64,000 nucleotides of DNA from Limnohabitans sp. 2KL-51. Its GTDB lineage: Bacteria; Pseudomonadota; Gammaproteobacteria; Burkholderiales; Burkholderiaceae_C. Positions 52,501-61,440 of this stretch are shown here, in pieces; positions within the stretch are counted from its first letter, which is position 1, and every line of letters begins with the position of its first letter. The position numbers and the translations under genes are program-made. The stretch is taken from contig NZ_NESJ01000018.1 of NCBI RefSeq assembly GCF_003063645.1, positions 1 through 64,000 on the forward strand, read 5' to 3'. Below the pieces are notes generated by a model that was given only the letters and a program-made list of their open reading frames with translations, did no database searches and was not told the DNA's origin.

Positions 52501-53777
52501 GCGCCATCCTTTCTCAAACCTTGGCGCAAAAACTCATCGCTCGCGCCTCTGGCCGCGCCCATGTGGCCGTGGGCGAGGTGGTCACCTGCAACGTGGACCT
52601 GGCCATGTTCCATGACTCATCGGGCCCGCGCCGCTTGAAACCCATGCTGGATGAGCTGGGCGCTGAGATCTGGGACAAAAACAAAGTGGTGCTGGTGCTG
52701 GACCACTATGTGCCCGCACAAGACGCCGATGCGCAGCAGATTGTGCAGATCGCACGCGACACCGCCAAGCTTTGGAAGTTGCCGCATGTGATTGACAGCG
52801 AAGGGATTTGCCATGTGGTGCTGCCCGAGCGGGGCCATCTCAAGCCCGGTATGTTTTGCGTGGGGGGCGACTCGCATTCGCCCACGGGCGGTGCCTTTGG
52901 CTGCTATATGTTCGGCATCGGTGCGACCGAGATGCTGGGCGTGTGCGTCACCGGTCAAATCTGGGTGCAGGTGCCGCGAACCTTGCGCATGCAATGGTCG
53001 GGTCGCCTTCAAACTGGTGTGTCGGCCAAGGACATGATGCTGCACATGGTGGGGCGCTTTGGCATGAACGGTGGGCAATACCAGGCGGTGGAGTTCGCGG
53101 GGGCTGCCGTGCAGGCGCTGTCAATGGCCGAACGCATGACGCTGTCCAACATGAGCGCCGAGATGGGTGCGCAGGCCGGGTTGATCGCGGCTGACGAGAC
53201 CACTTTGAAATACCTGCGCGGTGTGGGTGTGGACCCGGCGCATTTAACCGGGTCTGAGCAGTGGCACACCGACGAAGATGCCGAGTTTGAACAGCACAGC
53301 TTTGATGCTTGTACCCTCAGTCCGCAAGTGGCCGCGCCGCACAGCCCGGCGAACACGCGGGATGTGGGTGAATTTGCCGATGTCCAACCCAACATCGCAT
53401 ACATCGGTGCTTGCACCGGTGCCAAGCTCGAAGACCTGCGTGCCGCTGCATCGGTGCTCAAAGGCCAGCGTGTGGCTGCGGGTGTGCAGCTGATGGTGGC
53501 CCCAGCCAGCGCCCGCGAGCAAGCCCAAGCCACGCAAGAAGGTGTGATGCAAATCCTGCAAGACGCGGGCGCCACCGTGTTGCCCAACAGTTGCGGCGCG
53601 TGTGCGGGCTACGGCGCAACCTTTCCCGAAGGCTCCACCGTGATTTCGACCACCGCCCGCAATTTCAAGGGCCGCATGGGCCCGGCCAGCGTGAATGTGT
53701 ATTTGGCCTCGCCCTACACGGTGGCCGCCTCGGCCTTGCGCGGGCGCATCAGCGATGCACGCGAGGTGTTGGCATGA
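52497..53777 (+). CDS. Aconitase/LeuC-family hydro-lyase, large subunit
   Basis: A 426-residue subunit with the 4Fe-4S hydro-lyase fold. Cluster cysteines are in G-A-C-T-G-A-K-L-E-D-L-R and N-S-C-G-A-C-A-G-Y-G; C-V-G-G-D-S-H-S-P-T-G-G (H-S-x-T-type) and A-T-E-M are also conserved. It resembles the LeuC/HacA/DmdA branch. Context (a LeuD-like partner and a C-C lyase, no leuA or leuB) argues for hydration or dehydration of a non-leucine alkylmalate-like acid. ATGA overlap with both neighbours. Confidence 0.9.
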   Translation: MSAILSQTLAQKLIARASGRAHVAVGEVVTCNVDLAMFHDSSGPRRLKPMLDELGAEIWDKNKVVLVLDHYVPAQDADAQQIVQIARDTAKLWKLPHVIDSEGICHVVLPERGHLKPGMFCVGGDSHSPTGGAFGCYMFGIGATEMLGVCVTGQIWVQVPRTLRMQWSGRLQTGVSAKDMMLHMVGRFGMNGGQYQAVEFAGAAVQALSMAERMTLSNMSAEMGAQAGLIAADETTLKYLRGVGVDPAHLTGSEQWHTDEDAEFEQHSFDACTLSPQVAAPHSPANTRDVGEFADVQPNIAYIGACTGAKLEDLRAAASVLKGQRVAAGVQLMVAPASAREQAQATQEGVMQILQDAGATVLPNSCGACAGYGATFPEGSTVISTTARNFKGRMGPASVNVYLASPYTVAASALRGRISDAREVLA

Positions 53778-54277
53778 ACAAGCGCAGTTTCGAGAACGCA
53801 CGCGTGTGGCGTGTGGGCGCCGATGTGGACACCGATGCGCTGGCCCCCGGCGCTTACATGAAGCACGGTCTGGAAGTGATCGGCTGGCATTGCCTGGAGG
53901 CGGTGCGCGGCGACTTTGCCTCGGGTGTGCGCGAAGGCGACGTGATCGTGGCGGGCGCCAATTTCGGCATTGGTTCTTCTCGCGAGCAGGCCGCAGGCGT
54001 GTTGCGGCACTTGGGTCTGGCGGCGGTGATCGCGCCTGCCTACAGCGGCTTGTATTTCCGCAATGCCTTCAACCTCGGTTTGCTGTTGCTGACCTGCCCT
54101 GAGGCCAGCCAGATCGAAGAAGGCGAGCGTTTGTCTTTGCACTTCGAAGGTGACACACCACAGGTGATTCGCGCCAATGGTCAGACGATGGTGTGTGCCC
54201 CGATCCCGGGTTTTTTGATGGACATGGTCGACGCAGGCGGCTTGCTGCCCTTGCTCAAGAATAGAAAACAAGGATGA
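53774..54277 (+). CDS. Aconitase/LeuD-family hydro-lyase, small subunit
   Basis: A 167-residue swivel-domain partner of the preceding large subunit. Family motifs D-V-D-T-D-A-L-A-P-G, G-A-N-F-G-I-G-S-S-R-E-Q-A and F-R-N-A-F-N-L-G-L are visible. The ATG at 53774 overlaps the upstream stop and its own stop overlaps hyuB. Confidence 0.92.
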   Translation: MNKRSFENARVWRVGADVDTDALAPGAYMKHGLEVIGWHCLEAVRGDFASGVREGDVIVAGANFGIGSSREQAAGVLRHLGLAAVIAPAYSGLYFRNAFNLGLLLLTCPEASQIEEGERLSLHFEGDTPQVIRANGQTMVCAPIPGFLMDMVDAGGLLPLLKNRKQG

Positions 54278-55965
54278 ACCCGATGGTTTCAGCTTCACCA
54301 ATGCCAAATGCAATGGACCCGGTCACTTTGGCCGTGCTGCGCGGCCGACTCGAACAGATTGCCGACGAGATGGACGCCACGCTCTACCGCAGCGCCTTCA
54401 ACCCCATCATTGCCGAGGCGCATGACGCTTGCCACGGCCTGTACGATGCCATCACCGGCGACACCCTGATCCAGGGCAAGTCGGGCTTGCCGGTGTTTGT
54501 GGGTGCCATGGCTTTTGCCGTGCGCGCCGCCATGCGCGTGGCCGCTGAGCGCGGCGGCATGCAGCCGGGCGACGTGTGGTTGTTCAACGACCCGTATGAG
54601 GGCGGCACCCACGCCAACGACTTCAAGCTGGTCAAGCCCTGCTTTCGCAACGGTCAGCTGTATTGCTTTTTGGCTTCGGCCGCACACTGGCACGACGTGG
54701 GCGGTGCGGTGCCCGGCAACTACAACCCGGCGGCCACCGAGTGCTGGCAAGAAGCGGTGCAGATTCCGCCGGTGCGCATCTTGCGCGGCGGTGTGCTGGA
54801 AGACGATGTGCTGGCCATTTTGCGCGCGAACACCCGCCTGCCCGACAGCCTGTGGGGTGACCTGAACGGCCAGTTGGCAGCGCTCGAATTGGGTGGACGC
54901 CGCCTGGACGGACTGCTGGATGAATACGGCGATGCCAAAGTGGCGCAGGCCCTGGTGGAACTGCGCACACGAGCCGTGCGTTTGATGCGCTCGCACATTG
55001 GCAGCTTGCCCGATGGCCGCTACAGCTTTGAAGACGTGCTGGACAACGACGGCGTGAAAGACGAGTTGCTGACGATTGCGCTCGACATGACGGTGGCTGG
55101 TGACCGGCTGACGCTGGACTTTTCGCGCACCTCGGCGCAGTGCGCCGGGCCGGTGAACATCTCGCGTGCCACGGCAGTCGCCGCTTGTTATGTGGCTTTG
55201 AAGCATGTGTTCCCCGATGTGCCCGCCAACGCGGGCGTGCTCGATGCGGTCGACTTTGTGATACCCGACGGCCTGGTGATCAGCGCTTCGCGTCCGCGCC
55301 CGGTGGGTGGCTACACCGAAACGATTTTGCGCATGATCGACGTGATCTTCAGCGCCACGGCTTTGGCTGACCCCAAGCGGGCGGTGGCCCACGCTTACGG
55401 CACCATCAACGCCTTGTCGATCGCCGGTCACCGCACCGACGACAAGCGCAAGGGTCAGCGCTGGGTGATGTTCAGCTTCTTTGGCGGTGGGCACGGCGGC
55501 CATTCCGATGGCGACGGCCTGTCACACGGCAACGCGCCGATTTCCACCGCCACCATACCCCCCATGGAAATTCTGGAAGCGGCTTACCCGGTGCGCTTCA
55601 CGCAGTGGGCCTTGCGCCCCGGCTCGGGCGGTGATGGCCAGCACCGGGGTGGTTTGGGCGCGATTTACGAAATTGAATTGCTCGAAGACAGCGCCGAGGC
55701 CTTCATTTTTGGCGAGCGCGGCAAGTCGGCCCCCAAGGGCATCCATGGCGGCCAGCCTGCACTGCCCAATGTGTTCGAGTACTGCCAGAACGGCGAATGG
55801 AAAACACCGCCCATGGTCTCCAAGATGCTTGGCATTCAATTGAAGAAGGGCGACCGGGTTCGCCTGCAAACGCCCGGTGGTGGCGGCTGGGGCAACCCGG
55901 CAGACCGGTCAGAACAAGACCGCGCCAAGGACAGCGCACTCGGTTACACCAAGGAACAAGCATGA
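54274..55965 (+). CDS. hyuB: Hydantoinase/oxoprolinase family, subunit B
   Basis: A 563-residue member of the HyuB/acetone-carboxylase-alpha family. Signals include L-R-G-R-L-E-Q-I-A-D-E-M, F-N-D-P-Y-E-G-G-T-H, H-W-H-D-V-G-G, G-R-Y-S-F-E-D and the C-terminal R-L-Q-T-P-G-G-G-G-W-G. With HyuA it performs ATP-dependent opening of hydantoin, oxoproline or related lactam/imide rings; related complexes carboxylate acetone or acetophenone. No gamma subunit of acetone carboxylase is present, favouring a cyclic-amide hydrolase. Confidence 0.9.
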   Translation: MNPMVSASPMPNAMDPVTLAVLRGRLEQIADEMDATLYRSAFNPIIAEAHDACHGLYDAITGDTLIQGKSGLPVFVGAMAFAVRAAMRVAAERGGMQPGDVWLFNDPYEGGTHANDFKLVKPCFRNGQLYCFLASAAHWHDVGGAVPGNYNPAATECWQEAVQIPPVRILRGGVLEDDVLAILRANTRLPDSLWGDLNGQLAALELGGRRLDGLLDEYGDAKVAQALVELRTRAVRLMRSHIGSLPDGRYSFEDVLDNDGVKDELLTIALDMTVAGDRLTLDFSRTSAQCAGPVNISRATAVAACYVALKHVFPDVPANAGVLDAVDFVIPDGLVISASRPRPVGGYTETILRMIDVIFSATALADPKRAVAHAYGTINALSIAGHRTDDKRKGQRWVMFSFFGGGHGGHSDGDGLSHGNAPISTATIPPMEILEAAYPVRFTQWALRPGSGGDGQHRGGLGAIYEIELLEDSAEAFIFGERGKSAPKGIHGGQPALPNVFEYCQNGEWKTPPMVSKMLGIQLKKGDRVRLQTPGGGGWGNPADRSEQDRAKDSALGYTKEQA

Positions 55966-58043
55966 GCGAGGCAGCAGTGAATCAGCCGCATTGGGTGGTG
56001 GGTGTTGACGTGGGCGGTACGTTTACCGACCTGTTTGTGCTGGACGAAAAAACCGGCCAGGCCCGCATTGTGAAAGTGCCTTCGACCCGGGGTGAAGAAG
56101 CTCGGGGCTTCATGAACGGCATTGCCAAAGTGACCGGCACCACCGGCGAAAACGGTGAACAGGGGGCCAAAGACATCGCCACCATCGTGCATGGCACCAC
56201 CGTGGGCACCAACGCCTTGCTGGAACGCAAGATCGCCCGCACCGGCATCATCACCACACGCGGCTTTCGCGATGTGCTAGAGATGCGCCGCCGCGACCGC
56301 CCGCAAACTTGGGGCCTGCGCGGCAGCTACACGCCCGTGGTGCCAAGGGCTTGGCGCTTGGAAGTGGACGAGCGCGTGCTGGCCGATGGCCAGTTGCACA
56401 CCCCCGTGAATCTGGATCAGGTGCGCGAGCAAGCCCGCGCCCTGCTGGCCGAAGGCTGCGAGGCGGTGTGTGTGTTCTTTGTTCACGCCTATGCCAACCC
56501 CGGCAACGAACAAGCCGCTGTGGCCGCTGTGCGCGAGATCTGGCCCAACAGTTATGTGACCGCCGCCAGCGAAGTGCTGCCCGAGATTCGTGAGTTTGAG
56601 CGCTGCTCCACCGCGACCCTGAATGCTGCATTGCAGCCCGTGGTGGGGGGGTATTTGCAGCGGCTCGATGGCGATTTGCGCGCCCAGGGTTTTGGTGGCG
56701 AATTGCTGATCGTGCAAAGCAATGGCGGCGTGATGTCGCGCCAGACCGCCTGCGATGTACCGGTGCGCACCGCTTTGTCCGGGCCTGCTGCGGGCGTGAT
56801 GGCTTGCGCCGAAATTGCCCGCGCTTCTGGTTTTGAGAACGTCATCACGGGCGACATTGGTGGCACCTCGTTCGATGTGTCCTTGGTGGCCGGGGGCGAG
56901 GCGGCGCTGGCTGCGCAAACGTCTATCGAATTTGGTCTGGTGGTGCGCTCGCCCATGATCCAGATCGAGACCATCGGTGCCGGTGGCGGCTCGATCGCCT
57001 CGGTCGATGCGGGTGGCATGCTGCAGGTCGGCCCCGAGTCGGCTGGCAGCATTCCTGGTCCTGCTTGTTACGGGCGCGGCAACACCCGCCCTACGGTGAC
57101 CGATGCCAATGTGCTGTTGGGCCGCATCGCGGCCGACCGGCCTTTGGGCGGCGGCTTGCTGAATAAACTCGACTCGGGTTTGTCGGATCAAGCCATTGCC
57201 CTGCATGTGGCCGAGCCTTTGGGCTTGACGGCGATGGCCGCGGCTGAGGCGATCTTGACGGTGGCCAATGCCCGCATGGCGGGCGCGATCCGTGTGGTGT
57301 CGATCGAGCGTGGCCACGACCCCCGCCAGTTTGCCTACATGCCGTTTGGCGGCGGCGGCGGTCTGCATGTGTGCGCCATGATGCGCGAGGTGGGTGTGAC
57401 CACCGGCATCGTGCCCCGTTACCCGGGCGTGACGTCGGCGCTGGGTTGTGTGATGGCCGACATGCGCCACGACGCGGTGCAGACCCTGAACGTGGCTTTG
57501 GTCGATGTGGCTTGGCCCGAGTTGCTGCAACGCTTGGACGCATTGGCCGAGGCTTGTCAAGTGCGATTGGATTCGGCCGGTGTGAACTTTGTGCGGGTTG
57601 ATGAAGTCATCAGCTTTGACATGCTCTACATGGGCCAGACCCACACGCTGCAAGTGCCCGTGAAGCGTGAAGCTTTGAATGCCGCCGGTTTGTTGGCCGC
57701 GTTTGAAGCGGCTTACCAGCACGCCTTTGGCCGGGTGCTGCAAGGCCCGGTGATCCGCGTGATGAACCTGCGTTATGCCCGCATCGGGCGGCGTCCCAAG
57801 TTTGACTTGGCGGTACTGGCCCCGCAAGGCAAGGGCAGCACCAACCCGGTGGGCGAGCAGCAGGTGTATCACCAGGGCCAGTGGTGGACGGCCCAGCGCT
57901 ACGAGCGCCTGAGCCTGCCCGTGGGCACCGTGGTGCAAGGCCCCGCGATTTTGGAACAGCCCGACACCACGGTGTGGTTGGAGCCGGGCTTTGAAGGACG
58001 GGTCGACACATTGGGCAACTTATTGGTGGAGCGCACAGCATGA
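55962..58043 (+). CDS. hyuA: Hydantoinase/oxoprolinase family, subunit A
   Basis: A 693-residue ASKHA-fold subunit. The N-terminal phosphate loop V-G-V-D-V-G-G-T-F-T-D (13-23), H-G-T-T-V-G-T-N-A-L and the second phosphate loop G-D-I-G-G-T-S-F-D-V are intact. The ATG at 55962 overlaps the hyuB stop; in-frame upstream codons lie within hyuB and are rejected. It would use ATP to activate the ring carbonyl of the substrate handled with HyuB. Ligand unknown. Confidence 0.92.
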   Translation: MSEAAVNQPHWVVGVDVGGTFTDLFVLDEKTGQARIVKVPSTRGEEARGFMNGIAKVTGTTGENGEQGAKDIATIVHGTTVGTNALLERKIARTGIITTRGFRDVLEMRRRDRPQTWGLRGSYTPVVPRAWRLEVDERVLADGQLHTPVNLDQVREQARALLAEGCEAVCVFFVHAYANPGNEQAAVAAVREIWPNSYVTAASEVLPEIREFERCSTATLNAALQPVVGGYLQRLDGDLRAQGFGGELLIVQSNGGVMSRQTACDVPVRTALSGPAAGVMACAEIARASGFENVITGDIGGTSFDVSLVAGGEAALAAQTSIEFGLVVRSPMIQIETIGAGGGSIASVDAGGMLQVGPESAGSIPGPACYGRGNTRPTVTDANVLLGRIAADRPLGGGLLNKLDSGLSDQAIALHVAEPLGLTAMAAAEAILTVANARMAGAIRVVSIERGHDPRQFAYMPFGGGGGLHVCAMMREVGVTTGIVPRYPGVTSALGCVMADMRHDAVQTLNVALVDVAWPELLQRLDALAEACQVRLDSAGVNFVRVDEVISFDMLYMGQTHTLQVPVKREALNAAGLLAAFEAAYQHAFGRVLQGPVIRVMNLRYARIGRRPKFDLAVLAPQGKGSTNPVGEQQVYHQGQWWTAQRYERLSLPVGTVVQGPAILEQPDTTVWLEPGFEGRVDTLGNLLVERTA

Positions 58044-58654
58044 ACTTGAAGAACGCGAAATTGGGCAAGAACATGGGCATGGTGATCGTCGACCTGCAAA
58101 ACGATTTTCTGGCCCCTGACGGGGCTTATGCACGAGGCAACACCCTGAGTGCCGAAGCGGTGAAGTTGCCTGAGCGCATGGCGCCGGTGGCGCGTGCCAT
58201 CAAAGGCCGAGGTGGCCTGGTCACGGCCAGCCTGTTCACGCTTTGGCCTGATGCACAGGGCGAGCCGATGATCTCAGCCCACCTGAAAGAGCGCCGCCCG
58301 TTTTTGCGCAAGGGAGATTTCGCCCCGGGCAGCCGGGGCCAGGCCAATGTGGACCTGCTCGCGCCGCTGGTCGATGTGTCGGTGTTCAAGGTGGCGTATT
58401 CGGCCTTCTTCAACACGCAACTCGACTGGGTGCTGAAAAAATCGGGCATCGACACGCTGGTGGTGTGTGGCATCGTCACCAACGGTGGCGTGGCCAGCAC
58501 GGTGCGCGATGCGCATGTGCGGGACTACCACGTTGTTGTTTTGTCCGATGGTTGCGCCGCCTTCAGCGAAGCCGCGCACCAGGCCGCGCTGGCCGACATG
58601 GGCTCGGTGGGTGATGTCATGGACAGCGCCACTTTTTTGAAGCAACTGGGCTGA
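58040..58654 (+). CDS. Isochorismatase-fold hydrolase lacking the nucleophilic cysteine
   Basis: A 204-residue cysteine-hydrolase-superfamily protein. The catalytic aspartate D18 (V-I-V-D-L-Q-N-D-F) and lysine K117 (V-F-K-V-A-Y-S-A-F) are in place. In the nucleophile loop G-I-V-T-N-G-G-V-A-S-T, G150 (codon GGC at 58487-58489) occupies the position of the usual cysteine (T-N-x-C-V). Amidases of this fold need that cysteine; true isochorismatases such as EntB and PhzD do not. The role is therefore uncertain: non-amidase chemistry, loss of activity, or an unusual mechanism. Confidence 0.88.
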   Translation: MNLKNAKLGKNMGMVIVDLQNDFLAPDGAYARGNTLSAEAVKLPERMAPVARAIKGRGGLVTASLFTLWPDAQGEPMISAHLKERRPFLRKGDFAPGSRGQANVDLLAPLVDVSVFKVAYSAFFNTQLDWVLKKSGIDTLVVCGIVTNGGVASTVRDAHVRDYHVVVLSDGCAAFSEAAHQAALADMGSVGDVMDSATFLKQLG

Positions 58655-58658
58655 GGTC

Positions 58659-60059
58659 ATGAACGCGCCGCTGCCGCAAGTTCGCCTGGCTGCTGATTTG
58701 CAAGCCGAGGATCACACGCCGGTGGTCATCGTGGGCGCTGGCGCTTGTGGTCTCACGGCCGCTTTGGCCTTGCACCGCTTGGATGTGGATTGCGTGGTGT
58801 TGGAGCGCGATGCATTTGCGGCGGGCTCTACAGCTTTGTCTTCGGGGTTTGTGCCTGCACCTTGCACACAAGCGCAAGAAGCGCAAGGCATCACCGACAG
58901 CGTGGAGGCGTTTGCCGCGGATATCCAGGCCAAGGCCCACGGCCAAGCCGCACCGCATCTGGTGCAGGCCTACGCGCAGCACATCGGCCCAGCGATGGAT
59001 GCCTTGGCGGTTCACCACGGCCTGCCCTGGCAAGTACTGGACAACTTTTTGTACCCCGGCCACAGCGCCCACCGCATGCACGCCGTGCCCGAAAAAACGG
59101 GTGCGGGTTTGATGAGCCGCTTGCAAGCCGCAGCCGACGCTGCGGGCGTGGTGGTGCTCACGCAAGCGCAAGTGACCGAGCTGTGGGCCGATGACGCGCA
59201 ACACATCCACGGTGTGGGTTTTGTGCGGCCCGACGGCCAGACCGAGCGCATCCGTTGCGATGCGGTGATCTTGGCCTGCAATGGTTTTGGCGGGGCCACG
59301 GCCATGGTGAAAGAGATGCTGCCCGAGATGGCCGAAGCCACTTATGCGGGCCATGTGGGCAACGACGGCAGCGCCATCGCTTGGGGTCGGCAGTTGGGCG
59401 CACGCCTGGCCGACTTGGGGGCCTACCAAGGACACGGCTCTTGGGCCGTGCCGCAAGGGGCTTTGATCTCGTGGGCGGTGATGATGGAAGGCGGCGTGCA
59501 GATCAACGCCCAAGGCCAGCGTTTTCATGACGAAACCCAGGGCTATTCCGAAGCGGCGGTGCATGTGCTGGCGCAGCCGGATGGTGTGGCTTGGAATGTG
59601 TTCGACGATGCGCTGCTCGCGTTTGCGCAAGACTTTCCGGACTTTGTGGCGGCGCAAGGCGCAGGCGCAGTGCAACACGCATCAGATGCGAATGGACTGG
59701 CGCAACTGATCGGCTGCCCGTCTGAGGCCTTGCAAGCCACTTTGAACACGGTGCAGCCTGGCACCGATTTGGGCACAGGCCGAACATTCCAGCGCGCACT
59801 GCAAGCCCCTTTTCATGCCATCAAGGTCACCGGTGCCTTGTTCCACACCCAAGGCGGTCTCGACATCGACGCGCAAGCCCGCGTGCTGCGCCAAGACGGC
59901 ACGCCTTTGCCCAACCTGCTGGCCGCTGGAGGCGCGGCGCGGGGTGTGTCGGGCCAAGAAGTCTGGGGCTATTTGTCGGGCAATGGTTTGCTCAGCGCCA
60001 TCGCGGGCGGGCACATGGCGGCGCACACCGTACAACAACTTTTGAAGGTCACGCCATGA
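58659..60059 (+). CDS. FAD-dependent oxidoreductase (fumarate-reductase/ketosteroid-dehydrogenase-like)
   Basis: A 466-residue flavoprotein. The dinucleotide-binding motif V-V-I-V-G-A-G-A-C-G-L-T-A (22-34) and a C-terminal FAD block N-L-L-A-A-G-G-A-A-R-G-V-S-G are typical of the FAD_binding_2 superfamily, which includes fumarate reductase, urocanate reductase and 3-ketosteroid dehydrogenases. It has no signal peptide or heme site. Four bases after the isochorismatase-fold gene and overlapping the lyase gene; likely introduces or removes a C=C bond next to a carboxylate or carbonyl. Confidence 0.88.
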   Translation: MNAPLPQVRLAADLQAEDHTPVVIVGAGACGLTAALALHRLDVDCVVLERDAFAAGSTALSSGFVPAPCTQAQEAQGITDSVEAFAADIQAKAHGQAAPHLVQAYAQHIGPAMDALAVHHGLPWQVLDNFLYPGHSAHRMHAVPEKTGAGLMSRLQAAADAAGVVVLTQAQVTELWADDAQHIHGVGFVRPDGQTERIRCDAVILACNGFGGATAMVKEMLPEMAEATYAGHVGNDGSAIAWGRQLGARLADLGAYQGHGSWAVPQGALISWAVMMEGGVQINAQGQRFHDETQGYSEAAVHVLAQPDGVAWNVFDDALLAFAQDFPDFVAAQGAGAVQHASDANGLAQLIGCPSEALQATLNTVQPGTDLGTGRTFQRALQAPFHAIKVTGALFHTQGGLDIDAQARVLRQDGTPLPNLLAAGGAARGVSGQEVWGYLSGNGLLSAIAGGHMAAHTVQQLLKVTP

Positions 60060-60952
60060 GCCAGCACACCACTTTGGCCCAATCCCTTTTGGCCCAGCGC
60101 CTGCAACAACCGCAGGCCCTGTTGGCGCCCGGCGTGTACGACGCACTCACCGCACTGGTGGCGCAGCAGGCGGGTTTTGAAGCGCTGTATTTGTCAGGCG
60201 CATCGATTGCCTACACGCGCCTGGGCCGCTCGGACATTGGCCTGACCACCGCCACCGAAGTGGCGCAGACCTTGGCCCACATCACCGACCGGGTGAACAT
60301 TCCCGTCATCGTGGACGCCGACACCGGCTTTGGCAATGCGCTCAATACGCAGCGCACCGTGCGCGACTTTGAGCGCGCCGGGGCTGCGATGGTCCAGATC
60401 GAAGACCAGACATTCCCCAAACGCTGCGGCCACTTGGACGGCAAAGGCGTGGTGCCGGTGGCCGAGATGCAAGGCAAGCTGCGCGCCGCCTTGGATGCAA
60501 GGCACGACAAGAACACCTTGATCCTGGCGCGCACCGATGCAGTCGCCGTAGAAGGCCTGGACGCCGCCTTGGAGCGGGCCGAACGCTATCTGGAATGCGG
60601 CGTCGATGCGCTGTTCATCGAAGCTTTGCGCTCGGATGAGCAGATGAACCGCGCCTGCGCGCAGTTCGCCAAGCGTGTGCCGCTCTTGGCCAACATGGTC
60701 GAAGGCGGCAAGACGCCGGTGCAAAGTGCGGCAGAGTTGGGCGAGCGCGGTTTCAAGATCGTGATCTTCCCGGGCGGAACAGCGCGGGCCGTACTGCACA
60801 CGCTGCAAGGCTATTACGCCAGCTTGCACATGCACCAGACCACACTCCCATGGCAAGAAAAGATGCTCGACTTTGATGGCCTGAACGCGGTCATTGAAAC
60901 ACCGCAATTGCTGGCGCTGGGGCAGCGCTATGAGAGCGGTGACACGACATGA
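60056..60952 (+). CDS. Isocitrate lyase/PEP mutase superfamily C-C lyase
   Basis: A 298-residue protein like methylisocitrate lyase, dimethylmalate lyase and oxaloacetate decarboxylase. The magnesium site D87-A-D89 (V-D-A-D-T-G-F-G) and the catalytic loop K122-R-C-G-H126 are intact, so lyase activity on a 2-hydroxy or 2-alkyl malate-type acid is likely. With the LeuCD-like hydro-lyase upstream the pair parallels DmdAB plus Dml of nicotinate fermentation. Start overlaps the flavoprotein stop by 4 bp. Confidence 0.9.
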   Translation: MSQHTTLAQSLLAQRLQQPQALLAPGVYDALTALVAQQAGFEALYLSGASIAYTRLGRSDIGLTTATEVAQTLAHITDRVNIPVIVDADTGFGNALNTQRTVRDFERAGAAMVQIEDQTFPKRCGHLDGKGVVPVAEMQGKLRAALDARHDKNTLILARTDAVAVEGLDAALERAERYLECGVDALFIEALRSDEQMNRACAQFAKRVPLLANMVEGGKTPVQSAAELGERGFKIVIFPGGTARAVLHTLQGYYASLHMHQTTLPWQEKMLDFDGLNAVIETPQLLALGQRYESGDTT

Positions 60953-61440
60953 CGCCCAACATTGTTTTGCGCGGCCTGCAAGTGGGCGACATCGGCTGGG
61001 TGGCGCACCGCCAGGGCATTTTGTACGCGCAGGAATACGGCTGGGACGGCACCTTCGAGGCCTTGGTGGCCGAGATTGCAGCGCAGTTTGTGAAAAACTT
61101 TGACCCGGTAAAAGAAAACGCCTGGATCGCCGAGTGCGACGGCCGGGTTGTCGGCTCGGCGTTTGTGGTCAAGGTTTCCGACACCGAGGCCAAGCTGCGC
61201 TTGCTGTACGTGGAGCCCGAGATGCGCGGCACCGGCCTGGGACGGCGCTTGACCCAAGAGTGCATCGCTTTTGCCAAAGCCCGGGACTATTCCAAATTGA
61301 CTTTGTGGACCAACGACATCCTGCATGCGGCCAGGCACATCTACCAAACCGCGGGTTTTGTGTTGTTGTCCGAAGAGTCCCACCATTCGTTTGGACACGA
61401 TCTGGTGGGTCAGTACTGGGCGCTGGATTTGGGAAATTAA
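60949..61440 (+). CDS. GNAT-family N-acetyltransferase
   Basis: A 163-residue acetyltransferase with the acetyl-CoA loop P-E-M-R-G-T-G-L-G-R-R-L near residues 89-100. No MarR fusion is present. It is the last gene of the operon, ATGA-overlapped with the lyase, and ends tail-to-tail with the minus-strand gene, sharing TTAA (61437-61440). Substrate unknown; could detoxify an amine released by the pathway. Confidence 0.88.
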   Translation: MTPNIVLRGLQVGDIGWVAHRQGILYAQEYGWDGTFEALVAEIAAQFVKNFDPVKENAWIAECDGRVVGSAFVVKVSDTEAKLRLLYVEPEMRGTGLGRRLTQECIAFAKARDYSKLTLWTNDILHAARHIYQTAGFVLLSEESHHSFGHDLVGQYWALDLGN

